Positions 8,755 to 17,931 of a DNA stretch of 64,000 bases are shown in pieces (position 1 is the stretch's first letter; the number at the start of each line of letters is the position of its first letter). A program made the position numbers and the translations under genes. The stretch comes from DASQDN01 sp963825845. GTDB taxonomy: Bacteria; Acidobacteriota; Terriglobia; Bryobacterales; Bryobacteraceae. Location of the stretch: NCBI GenBank assembly GCA_963825845.1, contig CAWGVL010000025.1:106348-170347 (forward strand). Direction: 5' to 3'. The notes under the pieces are model-generated. The model saw only the letters and a list, made by a program, of their open reading frames with translations. It was not told the DNA's origin and did no database searches.

Positions 8755-9525
8755 CTAGCTCCCAGCGAGGGCGCGAAAATGGACTGGGTCTTGCGCGATG
8801 GCCGGGCGCTTTACTCCTGCTCTACGCGCAAGAGCATCGATGCTAACTCGACGGCGGGGAGACCGCTTCGCTGGTGGCAGTTGGACAGAGGCGTCGAACC
8901 CGATGCCGAGGGTATGGTCAGAAAACGTGGCCGGTCGCTGGCTCGCGAGCAATTGATGACGCGTGAATTCGTCATACACCTCCGCCCGAAGCGACTGGCA
9001 CTCCGGTTCGTTGTTGTCGCGCAGTTCGAGCATCCATTTGTCCCAGACGGCCTGCAGATGTTCCTGGTATGCGGACGGGCGGTACGCCGAGGTGACAAAG
9101 ACCGACCCTCCGGCAGAGGTCACAATCCTCTGAAATCGCGCAAGAGCCCGTGCGGTAAAAGGGGTCAATCCTTCGAGGTCGACGACGGCCGGGGAGCCGG
9201 CATTCGCCTCGAACGCTCTCGCCTGCTCGTCTGCTAGATCGGGAACCGGCGAAACGACACAGACTGGCGGCGCGGGCTCCAAGGGCTCGACGATTGCGAT
9301 ATTTGGAAGGTCGGAGCTAATGGCCGGCGCGAAGAACCGGAAGATCGGCAAGCCCCAGATCTGTTCTAGCCAGGAGGACGGAAGATCCATAGGCTGCTCG
9401 GCAGCAGGAGACGAAAGAGCGGGAGCGGAAGGGATTTGGGAAGAGTCGTTGGTATGTCCCATGGCGATTCCGGTCGCCAGAGTTACCAGAGAAAAAGCGT
9501 GGCAGAGATGTCGTTTCAGCGGCAA
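8755..9525 (-). CDS. Exported M15 (VanY-like) D,D-carboxypeptidase/endolysin-like peptidase
   Basis: A 256-residue protein starting with a signal peptide (HLCHAFSLVTLATGIAMG), then a Pro/Ala-rich linker to about residue 110 and an M15 domain. The zinc motif SDHTLGIGFD (residues 202-211) gives His204 and Asp211, and DPVHF gives the third ligand His249. TSAYRPSAYQEHL (145-157) is the conserved strand before them. Such enzymes trim peptidoglycan stem peptides in the periplasm. It lies 33 bases upstream of the ADP-ribosyltransferase gene on the same strand, so the two probably form an operon. Confidence 0.82.
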   Translation of the reverse strand: MPLKRHLCHAFSLVTLATGIAMGHTNDSSQIPSAPALSSPAAEQPMDLPSSWLEQIWGLPIFRFFAPAISSDLPNIAIVEPLEPAPPVCVVSPVPDLADEQARAFEANAGSPAVVDLEGLTPFTARALARFQRIVTSAGGSVFVTSAYRPSAYQEHLQAVWDKWMLELRDNNEPECQSLRAEVYDEFTRHQLLASQRPATFSDHTLGIGFDASVQLPPAKRSPRRRVSIDALARRAGVKRPAIAQDPVHFRALAGS

Positions 9526-9609
9526 ACTCCGTCTCCTCTGTTGGATTGTGAATCTTTCCTAATCTGATGAAATTCAGATCAAGGTCGATTCGTAAAGGAT
9601 GTAATTATA

Positions 9610-10194
9610 TTACCAAATATTAACGAGCGTACCAGAGGTCCCGAAAATTGGGTCGATCTTCGGCGATGGCAGACGCGCGATACGGGTCATGACTTCATCG
9701 CTCGGGGCGGACCGGCAGAGATCCCATTGCTGACCCGTGGGGTATGCGCCGACTACCAGGAAGTCGCCACTTGCATCGAGACGGCAATGCCCCGTTCCAG
9801 CTGGGAGAACCACCGCATCGCCGGCATGAACAGTGACTTCACGGCCGTTTTCACCCCCGAGCATCAGACGCGCTTGCCCGCGGGCGAACCCGAGCACCTC
9901 ATGTGCAGTCGAGTGGTAATGATGAAAATCGTAAACGCCATTGCGCCATTGAGCCGGCCAGCGATTCGCGTTGAAAATCGACTCGAAACGACCTGCCGGG
10001 TCGGAAATCGAACCGAACACGGCGCGATAGACCAGGACGGGGAACCGCTCGTTGTTCGGCATCCATCCATTACGCGAAAGGCGAAGAAGTTCAGGCTGCT
10101 TGGTTGAACGATCGTCTGCGGAGAACATATAGGCCGGCGCAAGTCCCGATGCGCCAATAATTCGATTGAAACACCGCCGTCCCATTCCGTCCAT
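9610..10194 (-). CDS. Cupin protein, YjlB family
   Basis: A 194-residue protein with one cupin barrel. Motif 1 is DFHHYHSTAHEVLGFARG and motif 2 is AGDAVVLPAGTGH, giving the His/Glu metal set. NGWMPNNERFPVLVYR is the usual start of YjlB-type proteins. The function of the family is unknown. The ATG at 10194 has AGGGA about 8 bases upstream; homology alone would favour the internal ATG at 10128. It is divergent from the TPR-TonB gene. Confidence 0.8.
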   Translation of the reverse strand: MDGMGRRCFNRIIGASGLAPAYMFSADDRSTKQPELLRLSRNGWMPNNERFPVLVYRAVFGSISDPAGRFESIFNANRWPAQWRNGVYDFHHYHSTAHEVLGFARGQARLMLGGENGREVTVHAGDAVVLPAGTGHCRLDASGDFLVVGAYPTGQQWDLCRSAPSDEVMTRIARLPSPKIDPIFGTSGTLVNIW

Positions 10195-10247
10195 ATGCGA
10201 ATCCCTGAGGAATATTGTAGCGGCGGAAAATGCGATACACTTCCGCC

Positions 10248-11189
10248 ATGCGAACGCTATTTCTTACCACCGTAATATCCGTGGCTTTCGCGCAGGCTCC
10301 GGCCGAGCCGACCGATGTGCAGGGCTGGATTCGGAACGGACTCGAGGCCGTCAAGGCCGGCCGGCACGACGATGCGCTGAAAGCGATGGACAGAGCGCTC
10401 CAGATTGATCCGAACAACCTGCACGCGCTGCATACGCTCGCATTCCTTCAGTTCAACCGGGACATGCTGACCGAAGCTCGAGCAACGTACGAGCGCATCC
10501 TCGGCATCACACCCGATGGAAAAGAGGCGCACTACGGTCTCGCCGCGGTATTGTCGAAGAACATCGAGAGCATGCGGAAGAAAGCTCGCGCGCAATCGAA
10601 TCTCGCGCCCGACGCGCCCGGTCCGATTCCGCTGCCCTCTGCGCGAGGGCAGTATCAGGCCGAAGCAGCGCCCATGATTGATGAGGCAACTCGGCATCTC
10701 GATCAGGTGTTGCAGGGGGATCCGACCTTTGTTCCTGCCATCGCATATATGAATCAACTGCTTCGGGCCCGTGCCGATTACGCGGCCGATGCCACCGGGT
10801 ATCAACAGGAGATCGCTAGGGCCGACGAGTGGGCCGCGAAGATTCCTGCCGCACGCGCTTCAGTCTCGGCGCCGGCTCCGGCTTCCGGATCCGGGCCAAC
10901 GAAAATCCGGGTGGGCTCGGACGTGCAGAAAGCGAAGTTGGTCCGGCGCGTCGAGCCGGTTTATCCACCGATGGCGCTGCAGGCTCGGATCCAGGGCATT
11001 GTTCGATTGGACGTAGTGATCGGTGAGGACGGCCGGGTCACGAACGCGACAGTGGTCAGCGGTCACCCGCTTCTCGTTCCTGCGGCAACCGAGGCTATCA
11101 AGCAGTGGGAGTATTCGCAAACGGTCCTGAACGGCAAACCGGCTGAGGTAATCACCCAAGCCGACGTGAATTTCGTTCTTAACGAGTAA
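10248..11189 (+). CDS. TPR and TonB C-terminal domain protein
   Basis: About 313 residues. A signal peptide (MRTLFLTTVISVAFAQ) is followed by TPR units (AVKAGRHDDALKAMDRALQID and LTEARATYERILGITPD) and, after an Ala/Pro/Ser linker, a TonB C-terminal domain: RVEPVYPPMALQARIQGIVRLDVVIGEDG with GHPLLVPAATEAIKQWEYS. TonB domains contact the TonB box of outer-membrane receptors, but in TPR-linked acidobacterial proteins of this kind the role is unproven. An ATG also occurs 18 bases upstream; the one at 10248 gives the proper signal peptide. The end overlaps the convergent DNA-alkylation-repair gene by 11 bases. Confidence 0.83.
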   Translation: MRTLFLTTVISVAFAQAPAEPTDVQGWIRNGLEAVKAGRHDDALKAMDRALQIDPNNLHALHTLAFLQFNRDMLTEARATYERILGITPDGKEAHYGLAAVLSKNIESMRKKARAQSNLAPDAPGPIPLPSARGQYQAEAAPMIDEATRHLDQVLQGDPTFVPAIAYMNQLLRARADYAADATGYQQEIARADEWAAKIPAARASVSAPAPASGSGPTKIRVGSDVQKAKLVRRVEPVYPPMALQARIQGIVRLDVVIGEDGRVTNATVVSGHPLLVPAATEAIKQWEYSQTVLNGKPAEVITQADVNFVLNE

Positions 11190-11880
11190 GGCCGAGTTCA
11201 GCCCGGTCCGAACGGCTCATCTTCTCGGCCGCGTATCGCTCAACCAGACGCGGAAATGAGTGGTGTCGTAAGAACTCGAGCGTCTCTTCGGGTCGCTCGG
11301 GATACGTCTCTTTCAGCAGCCAGCCTGTGCCCTTCTGCACCATCACGTCTAGATCCTTCTCCAGGCGCCCGCAAACATCGAAGATGTAATCCACGCTGCG
11401 TCCGCGCTTAGCTTCGTGGAGAAAACTCACGGCGGAAGCCCGGCGCTTCCATCGATTCCTCGATCGCGTCCACCTGAGCAGCTTGTCTCGCATCGCAGGA
11501 TCATTGTCGATACACGCAGACAGCAACCAGGATGAGACCCCGCCGCAATGAGCCCAATTACTCACATATCGGTCGATCCAGCGCTCAAAGATTTTGAACT
11601 CTTTCAACCCGAACTCGCGTTTGAACTTGCGAGCGAGGTGGGACACCATGACGCCCTCTTCGAATTTGCCGCCTCGCCACAATTCCTCGAAGACGGAGTA
11701 CCGTTCGGGCACGGTCAGAGGTTTCAGAAGCCGATACGTGAGGACTTCAACCTCTTTCAAGGGACCCGACCTGACACCCCAAGGGTCGATCGCTTCTTTG
11801 AGGAACCTCCGCGAGCCTTCCCTGTACTCCGGGTCGATTCGCCTGGCGAGTTCGGCTCGGATCTCCTCAACCAGTTCCAT
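11179..11880 (-). CDS. DNA alkylation repair (AlkD-like HEAT) protein
   Basis: A 233-residue all-helical protein. Text such as RYSVFEELWRGGKFEEGVMVSHLARKFKREFG and FKIFERWIDRYVSNWAHCGGVSSWLL, with SRNRWKRRASAVSFL, is typical of the AlkD/AlkC-like HEAT-repeat glycosylases that remove alkylated bases. The ATG at 11880 overlaps the end of kdsA by about 14 bases, so it is probably the last gene of the kdsB-pyrG-kdsA unit. This part of the block is in a single intact frame, unlike its upstream neighbours. Confidence 0.8.
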   Translation of the reverse strand: MELVEEIRAELARRIDPEYREGSRRFLKEAIDPWGVRSGPLKEVEVLTYRLLKPLTVPERYSVFEELWRGGKFEEGVMVSHLARKFKREFGLKEFKIFERWIDRYVSNWAHCGGVSSWLLSACIDNDPAMRDKLLRWTRSRNRWKRRASAVSFLHEAKRGRSVDYIFDVCGRLEKDLDVMVQKGTGWLLKETYPERPEETLEFLRHHSFPRLVERYAAEKMSRSDRAELGLTR

Positions 11881-12642
11881 GGAAACGGCGAAGTGTGTTG
11901 AGCAAAGGTCCGAGCTTGTCCAGCCGCAGCGCGTTCGCTCCATCCGAGAGAGCGCGTGACGGCTCCTCATGCACTTCGACGAAGAGGCCGTCAACAAAGC
12001 CCGTGGCGAAGCGGCTCGTGCGAGAGGCTCGATGAACTCGGGTTGCCCGCCTGATGATGCCCCGGCGGCGCCCGGCAATTGAACGCTGTGCGTCGCGTCG
12101 AAAACAACCGGCCATCCCAGTTTCCGCATGATGACGAGGCCCCGCATGTCGACGACGAGATTGTTGTACCCGAATGACGATCCGCGCTCAGTCAGCACAA
12201 TGTTGTTGTTTCCGGTGGACGCGACCTTCTCCGCCGCATGCTTCATGTCCTCAGGCGCGACGAACTGGCCCTTCTTGATGTTCACGACTTTGCCGGTCCG
12301 GCCGGCAGCTACGAGCAGATCTGTCTGGCGGCAGAGGAATGCCGGAATTTGCAGGATGTCGACGACTCGGCGGCAAGTTCCGCCTGTCCGGGCTCGTGAA
12401 TGTCGGTCAGGACCTGATAGCCCTGTTGCCTGCAGTCCTCGCCAGGATACGCAACCCTTCCTGAGACCGGGCCCACGATACGAGGACACACTGCTGCGAT
12501 TCGCCTTATCGAAGGACGCCTTGAAGATGAAGTCGCCGGCGATCTCACGAATTGCGCGAGCGAGGCAATGGACGTGTTCCTCGCTCTCAATGACACAGGG
12601 TCCTGCAATCAAGCCCAGCGGCTTGCCGGCGCCGAAACTCAA
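11867..12642 (-). CDS. kdsA: 3-deoxy-8-phosphooctulonate synthase (frame interrupted)
   Basis: KdsA condenses phosphoenolpyruvate with arabinose-5-phosphate to make Kdo-8-phosphate for lipopolysaccharide. Family landmarks appear in order but in different frames: GLIAGPCVIESEEH, FIFKASFDKANRSS, QVLTDIHEPGQAEL, LQIPAFLCRQTDLL, VNIKKGQFVAPEDM, GSSFGYNNLVVDMRG, VFDATHSVQLPG and VDGLFVEVHEEP. At least three single-base indels lie between 12,000 and 12,470. The TTG at 12642 is in frame with GPCVIE; an ATG at 12649 would need one more indel. The gene follows pyrG by about 26 bases. The dense breaks look like assembly error, not decay. Confidence 0.85.
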
Positions 12643-12668
12643 CCGGCATGCGAGATATTCGCGGGTAT

Positions 12669-14282
12669 CTACTTTCCGCTTCTGCTCGCGATGTTTTCAG
12701 TGACGCGCCGACAAATGCGCTGAACAGCGGATGCGGCTCCAGCGGCTTCGACTTGAACTCGGGATGAAACTGGCAGCCGAGGTACCACGGATGATTGGCG
12801 ATCTCGCAGATCTCAACATACACTCCGTCCGGCGTCTGGCCTGTGAGCTTCAAGCCCGTCGACCGGTGAGGATCCGCTCGAATTCGCGATTGAACTCGTA
12901 GCGATGGCGATGACGTTCACTGATCTCTTCGGCTTTGTAGGCTGCGCGCGGCGAAGCTGCCTTCCGCCAGCCGGCAGGGATACGCGCCCAGGCGCATCGT
13001 GCCACCTAATTCGTCGACGCCTTTGAATTCGCGAAGCTTGTAGATGACGCGGTTCGGCGTTGCAGGATCGAATTCGGTGGAATTCGCAGTTTCGAGGCCG
13101 CAAACATTGCGGGCAAACTCGATGACCATGGTCTGCATGCCGAGGCAGATGCCGAAGTACGGGAACCTTCTCCTCGCGCGCGAACCGGATGGCGTTGATC
13201 ATGCCCTCTACACCGCGTTTACCGAATCCGCCGGGAACCAGAATACCGTCGAAGCGCTCGAGCCGCGCTTTGCACTCCGGCCAGACCAGTTGCTCGGCTT
13301 CGATCCAGTCGATGTTCACCTGGACGTCGTGGGCAGCCCGCCGTGCAGCAGCGATTCCTTCAGGCTCTTGTACGAATCCTCGTATTCGACATATTTGCCG
13401 ACGAGCCCGATATCGACTTGACCGCTAGGGACTTCATCCGGCGCACCATGTCGCTCCAACGCGCGAGATCACGCGGAGCCGATTCCGGTTCAGCAGCATG
13501 CAGGCGAGTCTCATCGACACTCTGGTCGGCGAAAACCAGCGGGACCTCGTAGACCGAGTGGACGTCTCTCGCCGTGATCACGGCTTCAACCTCGACGTCG
13601 CAGAACAGCGCGATCTTTTCCTTCACGTCGTCGGCGAGCGGCCGTTCGGAGCGGCACAGCAGGATGTCCGGCTGAATGCCGAGCGCGCGCAGTTCTTTCA
13701 CGCTGTGCTGGGTCGGCTTGGTCTTCATCTCCTGCGCAGCGGCGATCCAGGGGACGAGCGTCACGTGAACGAAGATCGAGTTCTCACGGCCGACCTCATG
13801 ACGCATCTGGCGAATCGCTTCCACGAACGGCAGAGACTCGATGTCGCCGACGGTGCCGCCGATTTCCACGATCGACGACATCCACGTCGCGCAGCAAGTT
13901 TCCGGATGGCAGCCTTGATTTCATTAGTGACATGCGGGATCACCTGGACGGTCTTGCCGAGATAGTCGCCGCGGCGTTCCTTGGCGATGATCGTCTCGTA
14001 GATGCGGCCGGACGTCAGGTTGTTGCTCTGGGTGAGCTTGCGCGTGGGTGAAGCGCTCGTAATGGCCGAGGTCGAGGTCGGTTTCGGCGCCGTCGTCGGT
14101 GACGAAGACTTCGCCGTGCTGAAACGGGCTCATCGTGCCCGGATCGACGTTAAGGTAGGGATCCAGTTTCTGCAGAGTGACTCGCAAGCCGCGGCTTTCC
14201 AGCAGGCAGCCGATGCTGGCGGCAGCGATACCTTTCCCAAAGAAGAAACAACGCCACCGGTAACGAAGATATACTTAGCCAT
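12669..14282 (-). CDS. pyrG: CTP synthase (frame interrupted many times)
   Basis: CTP synthase aminates UTP with glutamine. The N-terminus MAKYIFVTGGVVSSLGKG is at 14282, with a missing base near 14234. LQKLDPYLNVDPGTMSPFQHGEVFVTDDG, IVEIGGTVGDIESLPF, VTLVPW, RFDGILVPGGFGKRG, FGICLGMQ (glutaminase nucleophile Cys) and CQFHPEFKSKP (glutaminase His) follow in order across at least six frame changes. The frame that ends IASRSGK stops at 12669. The order kdsB-pyrG-kdsA is common in Gram-negative bacteria. All motifs being kept argues that the real gene is intact. Confidence 0.87.
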
Positions 14283-15051
14283 GAATACCGGTGGAGAGGA
14301 GAGGCTTCAAACAGTTTCGAGACACGCTCAAAGTCCTCTGGAGTGTCGACACCCAGGGATTCGTATTCGGTTTCGGCAACCCGAATGGGATAGCCGTTTT
14401 CAAGGGCCCGCAGATTGCTCCAGGCGTTCCGCCTGCTCGAGGGGGCCCACGGGCAGATCGGAGTAACTCAGACAGAAAGTCCGCCGATAAACATAAAGAC
14501 CGATGTGCTTAAATCGCGTCAAACTGTCGATTGTGCGGTGGCGATCCGCCTCACGAACGTAGGGAATCGGCGGGCGGGAGAAGTAGATGGCGCGGTCATG
14601 GCAGGTCCGTAACTACTTTCACGACATTCGGGTTCGCGATCTCTTCGGGGTCGTCGATCCGTTTCTTCAGCGTGCCCATCGGAACCTCTGTATCGTCTAG
14701 AGATGGCTCAGCACGGCGGCGTCGATGGCAGCCGGATCGATCAGCGGCTCGTCGCCCTGGATATTAACAATAATTTCGGCGGGTCCGAAGCGGAGGCGAC
14801 TTCCGCGACACGGTCCGTACCGGAAAGGTGGTCTTCGCGCGTCATTCTTCACTGGCGCGCCTGAAAGATCGGGCAGCATCCGCGATTCGGCTGTCATCGG
14901 TAGCAATGATGACTTCGAGAGATACGGGCCGACTCGCCCGTTCAAAAACGTGCTGCAGCATCGTCTTACCTGCGATAACAGAGAGGGCTTTACCTGGGAA
15001 ACGAGACGACGCGAACCTGGCTGGAATAACCCCCAGAATTCGGGTAGGCAC
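14275..15051 (-). CDS. kdsB: 3-deoxy-manno-octulosonate cytidylyltransferase (frame interrupted)
   Basis: KdsB activates Kdo as CMP-Kdo. The N-terminus reads ILGVIPARFASSRFPGKAL, then MLQHVFERA and EVIIATDDSRI. After a frame change come GPAEIIVNIQGDEPLIDP and, in further frames, VPMGTLKKRIDDPEEIANPNVVKVV, FSRPPIPYVRE, HIGLYVYRR and GVDTPEDFERV. At least four indels are present. The likely stop (TAA at about 14275) overlaps the ATG of pyrG, which would couple the two. CTP made by PyrG is the co-substrate of KdsB. The gene is divergent from the first VWFA gene. Confidence 0.83.
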
Positions 15052-15118
15052 GTTCGATCATAGCATGAAAGAGCCCTTGTTATACTGAGCGTCGCAGGAC
15101 GCAATCGGAGAAACGGTC

Positions 15119-16141
15119 GTGAAATCCGCTTTCGCTGTACTCCTCTTTCCGGCCTTCTCCTCCTTACGGCGCTTCTGCCTTTGCGCCGACGAAAAGAGTC
15201 TAGACAAGCAATCCATCCCCGCTCCTGAACCCCGCGTCAATATCGAGCCGCGAGTCCAACCATCGAAGGAACCTGAAGATCCGGCCGCGTCGGCGGGAAC
15301 CCAGTATTCGAGTCGAGACCCAACTGGTCTTGATCAATGTGACCGTCACGGATCCGATGAACCGCTTCGTCACCGGCCTCGAGAAGGAGCACTTCAAGCT
15401 CTCCGAGGAAAAGGTCGAGCAGACGATCACTCAGTTCTCGAGCGAAGATGCGCCCCTCAGCGTAGGTCTGGTGTTCGATGCCAGCGGGAGCATGGGAAAC
15501 AAGCTGTCCAAGTCGCGGCAGGCGGCAGCGCAGTTTTTCAAGACGGCCAATCCGGAAGACGAGTTCTTCCTGGTGCAGTTCAACAACCGGCCCGAGCTTG
15601 TCGGTGGGCTTCACAACCAATACCGAAGAGATCCAGAACCGGCTGACTTTCACGCAGGCCAAGGGCCGGACAGCGCTCCTGGATGGCGTGTACATGGCCA
15701 TGAATCAGATGAAGAAGGCCAGCAATCCGCGGAAGGCAATCATTATTCTGTCTGACGGCGGCGATAACAGCAGCCGATATACCGAGAGCGAGGTAAAAAA
15801 TCTGGTTCGCGAGGCCGATGTGCAGGTGTATGCCATTGGCATTTTTGAATCCCATTGCCGGACGGGGCGGCGGCCGAAGAGATGGCCGGGCCCGGTATGT
15901 TGACCGAGTTGGCGGAATCGACCGGCGGGCGGCATTTCCCAGTCGAAAATCTGAACGAATTGCCGGATGTGGCTGCGAAAATCGGTATCGAACTAAGGAA
16001 CCAGTACGTCTTGGGGTATACACCAACGAACACGACGAAGGACGGCAAGTACCGGCGGGTTAAAGTGAAACTGAAGCAGCCGCGCGGTCTTCCGCCTTTG
16101 AAGGCGTTTTACGGCTTGGATACTATGCCCCTGCTCAGTAA
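15119..16141 (+). CDS. VWFA-domain secreted protein, acidobacterial type, copy 1 (frame interrupted)
   Basis: Starts with a GTG at 15119 and a signal peptide (SAFAVLLFPAFSSLRRFCLCA region). The VWA domain carries the MIDAS motif VGLVFDASGSMGNKLS, then KGRTALLDGVYMAMNQM and AIIILSDGGDNSSRY. The C-terminal part GIELRNQYVLGYTPTN with VKVKLKQPRGLPPLKAF is typical of the acidobacterial VWFA family. Frame changes lie near 15320, 15600, 15860 and 16110; after the last, the text ends RLGYYAPAQ with a stop at 16139-16141. The cellular role of the family is unknown; the metal-ion site suggests protein binding outside the inner membrane. Confidence 0.75.
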
Positions 16142-16156
16142 ATCCCCGCCGCTGAC

Positions 16157-17060
16157 ATGCTGGCGGCTTCTTACCGGTTTAATCGTTCGGGCGCAGAAGG
16201 GGTCGGACACGACTTCCACGCCGACACTCGACTGGTGGTGTTGCACGCCAGCGTAGTGGACAAAAGCGGGAAGCTGCTTACGACTCTACCGCGGAGCGCT
16301 TCAAGGTCTACGAGAACAACGTCGAGCAGCCGATCAAGAATTCCGGCGCGAAGACGTGTCCGTTTCCTTGGCCTGGTGATCGATAACAGCGGAAGCATGC
16401 GCAATAAACGGAAGCAGTGTGAGGCGGCGGCCTGGTAGCCGTGAAGGCTTCAAATCCACGCGATGAAGTGACCGTGATCAACTTCAACGACGAGCCCTTT
16501 CAGGACGTCGAGTTCACCAATGACATCAAGAAGATGGAAGAGGGGCTGACCAAGATCGATTCGCGCGGCGGTACCGCGATGCGCGATGCCGTCAGCGCTG
16601 CCATCGATTACGTGAAACAAAAGGGCAAACACGATAAGAAAGTGCTCTTCATCATCACGGACGGCGACGATACTGCGAGCACACAGATCACACTGGAGAA
16701 GCTCGTGCAGAAGGCGCATGAGGCCGAGGTACTGCTGTATTTCATCGGGCTGTTGAATGAAGAGGACAAGCGCGAGGCCAAAAAGGCGAAACAAGCTATG
16801 GAAGCACTGGCTCAGGCCTCGGCGGCGCTTCCGTGTTCCCCGAGGAAGTGGATGAAGTCGATAAGATTGCGCTGAGCATGGCGAACGAGATCCGCAATCA
16901 GTACATCATTACCTACTCCCCGACGAATCAGTCACTCGACGGAAGTTTTCGCACCATTAAGGTTCTCGCCAATGGCCCCGGCCGCCCATCAGTACGAACA
17001 CGTTCCGGGTACTACGCCACACCGGAAGCTCCTAAGAGATCGGCTTTAGTTCGTCCGTGA
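16157..17060 (+). CDS. VWFA-domain secreted protein, acidobacterial type, copy 2 (frame interrupted)
   Basis: A paralogue placed directly after the first VWFA gene. It contains RLVVLHASVVDKSGKLLT, LGLVIDNSGSMRNKRKQ (MIDAS), VINFNDEPFQDVEFTND, DSRGGTAMRDAVSAAIDYV, VLFIITDGDDTASTQ and the terminal MANEIRNQYIITYSPTNQSLDGSFRTIKV. Frame changes occur near 16190, 16290, 16360-16435 and 16830. The start is uncertain: the ATG at 16157 precedes a plausible, frame-broken signal peptide. The tandem arrangement suggests a duplication, but the two differ throughout. Confidence 0.72.
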
Positions 17061-17371
17061 CCAGGTTCTTATGGAAGGCCTCGCGCGGGTACCGGCTTAC
17101 ACCGTGGCTAAGCCCGTATCTTCGATGGCGCATCGAAACATACTCCGGGCTGCACGCCAATCAAATTAAATTCAGCGATATTTTGGAAATTCATCTGGGA
17201 AAATCGACGCGAACTCATGCATTTTTTGAGGTGGTCTGATCGGATGAGCGCATAACATGGGATTTCTCTGAGCACTGTTTACTGTTACTCAGGGTGACCC
17301 TCTCGAAAGAGTTTCCCCTACCCCTCACATGGGGACTTCAAATCTGGTAAGCTTTTAGCGAATTATTAGTC
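17061..17371. other. Intergenic stretch without a recognised gene
   Basis: About 310 bases after the second VWFA gene. I see no convincing coding sequence; a 60-codon open frame at 17057-17239 has no homology I recognise. Two weak inverted repeats (TCTGAG/CTCAG near 17269-17298 and CCCC/GGGG near 17316-17336) sit before the next gene and could be a terminator or leader structure. Function unknown. Confidence 0.4.
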
Positions 17372-17926
17372 ATGCGCAGTGTCGATGTGCTCTCCCGTGC
17401 GTTTCCGGGAGCACGACAAGTGTACTTGCAGGCCATTGTCGTGAAAAGCATTCTCTTGATGTCCTGCCTTTTCGCGAGCGCCGTCGCCGTTTATCCGGAA
17501 GCGTCCTCTAGCGCCTCCCGAACGACCGAGATGCCGCGTTCGTCCAACACGTCTGTCGATACTCCGCTGATCACGGAACAGATGGTGAACGAGTGGGTGG
17601 GCCGCTGGCAGCGCCGGCTCGGGATGCAAGACTGGAAAATTGAGACGAAAATCGTGCGCCTGAACCAGCTTCCGAAGGGAACAGTTGCGAACATTCACTG
17701 GTCCCTGCCGCGCCGTACCGCGACGATCAAGGTTCTCGACCCCATCGACTCTTCGTTGCAAAAGTCCGAAATCGTGCGCGATACCGAGTTGTCGGTGGTG
17801 CACGAGTTGGTCCATCTGAGCATGGCGAAGCTTCCCCTCGATTCGAACAACACGGATCTCGAAGAGGAGACGGTGAAAAAGCTCTCCAGCGCGTTGATGG
17901 CACTCGACAAAGCCGAAGCCAAGTAG
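17372..17926 (+). CDS. Small exported HExxH protein, putative zinc metallopeptidase
   Basis: A 184-residue protein with a signal-like helix (SILLMSCLFASAVAV, residues 26-40). The zinc motif HELVH lies at residues 144-148 in the context DTELSVVHELVHLSM. LITEQMVNEWVGRWQRRLGMQDWKIE precedes a beta segment, and RRTATIKVLDP resembles the strand before the active helix in SprT-like/WLM proteins. If the GTG at 17441 is the true start the protein begins at the signal peptide and has a GCAGG site upstream. It lies 6 bases from the convergent SIS gene. The peptidase assignment rests on the motif and its setting. Confidence 0.6.
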   Translation: MRSVDVLSRAFPGARQVYLQAIVVKSILLMSCLFASAVAVYPEASSSASRTTEMPRSSNTSVDTPLITEQMVNEWVGRWQRRLGMQDWKIETKIVRLNQLPKGTVANIHWSLPRRTATIKVLDPIDSSLQKSEIVRDTELSVVHELVHLSMAKLPLDSNNTDLEEETVKKLSSALMALDKAEAK

Positions 17927-17931
17927 GCCGC

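Noticed and set aside
11179..12642. Apparent 487-residue fusion of KdsA and an AlkD-like protein
   Set aside because: The fusion arises from frame breaks in kdsA; the repair protein has its own ATG at 11880 and kdsA's true ending is in another frame.
17057..17239. 60-codon frame overlapping the end of the second VWFA gene
   Set aside because: No family resemblance and poor start context.
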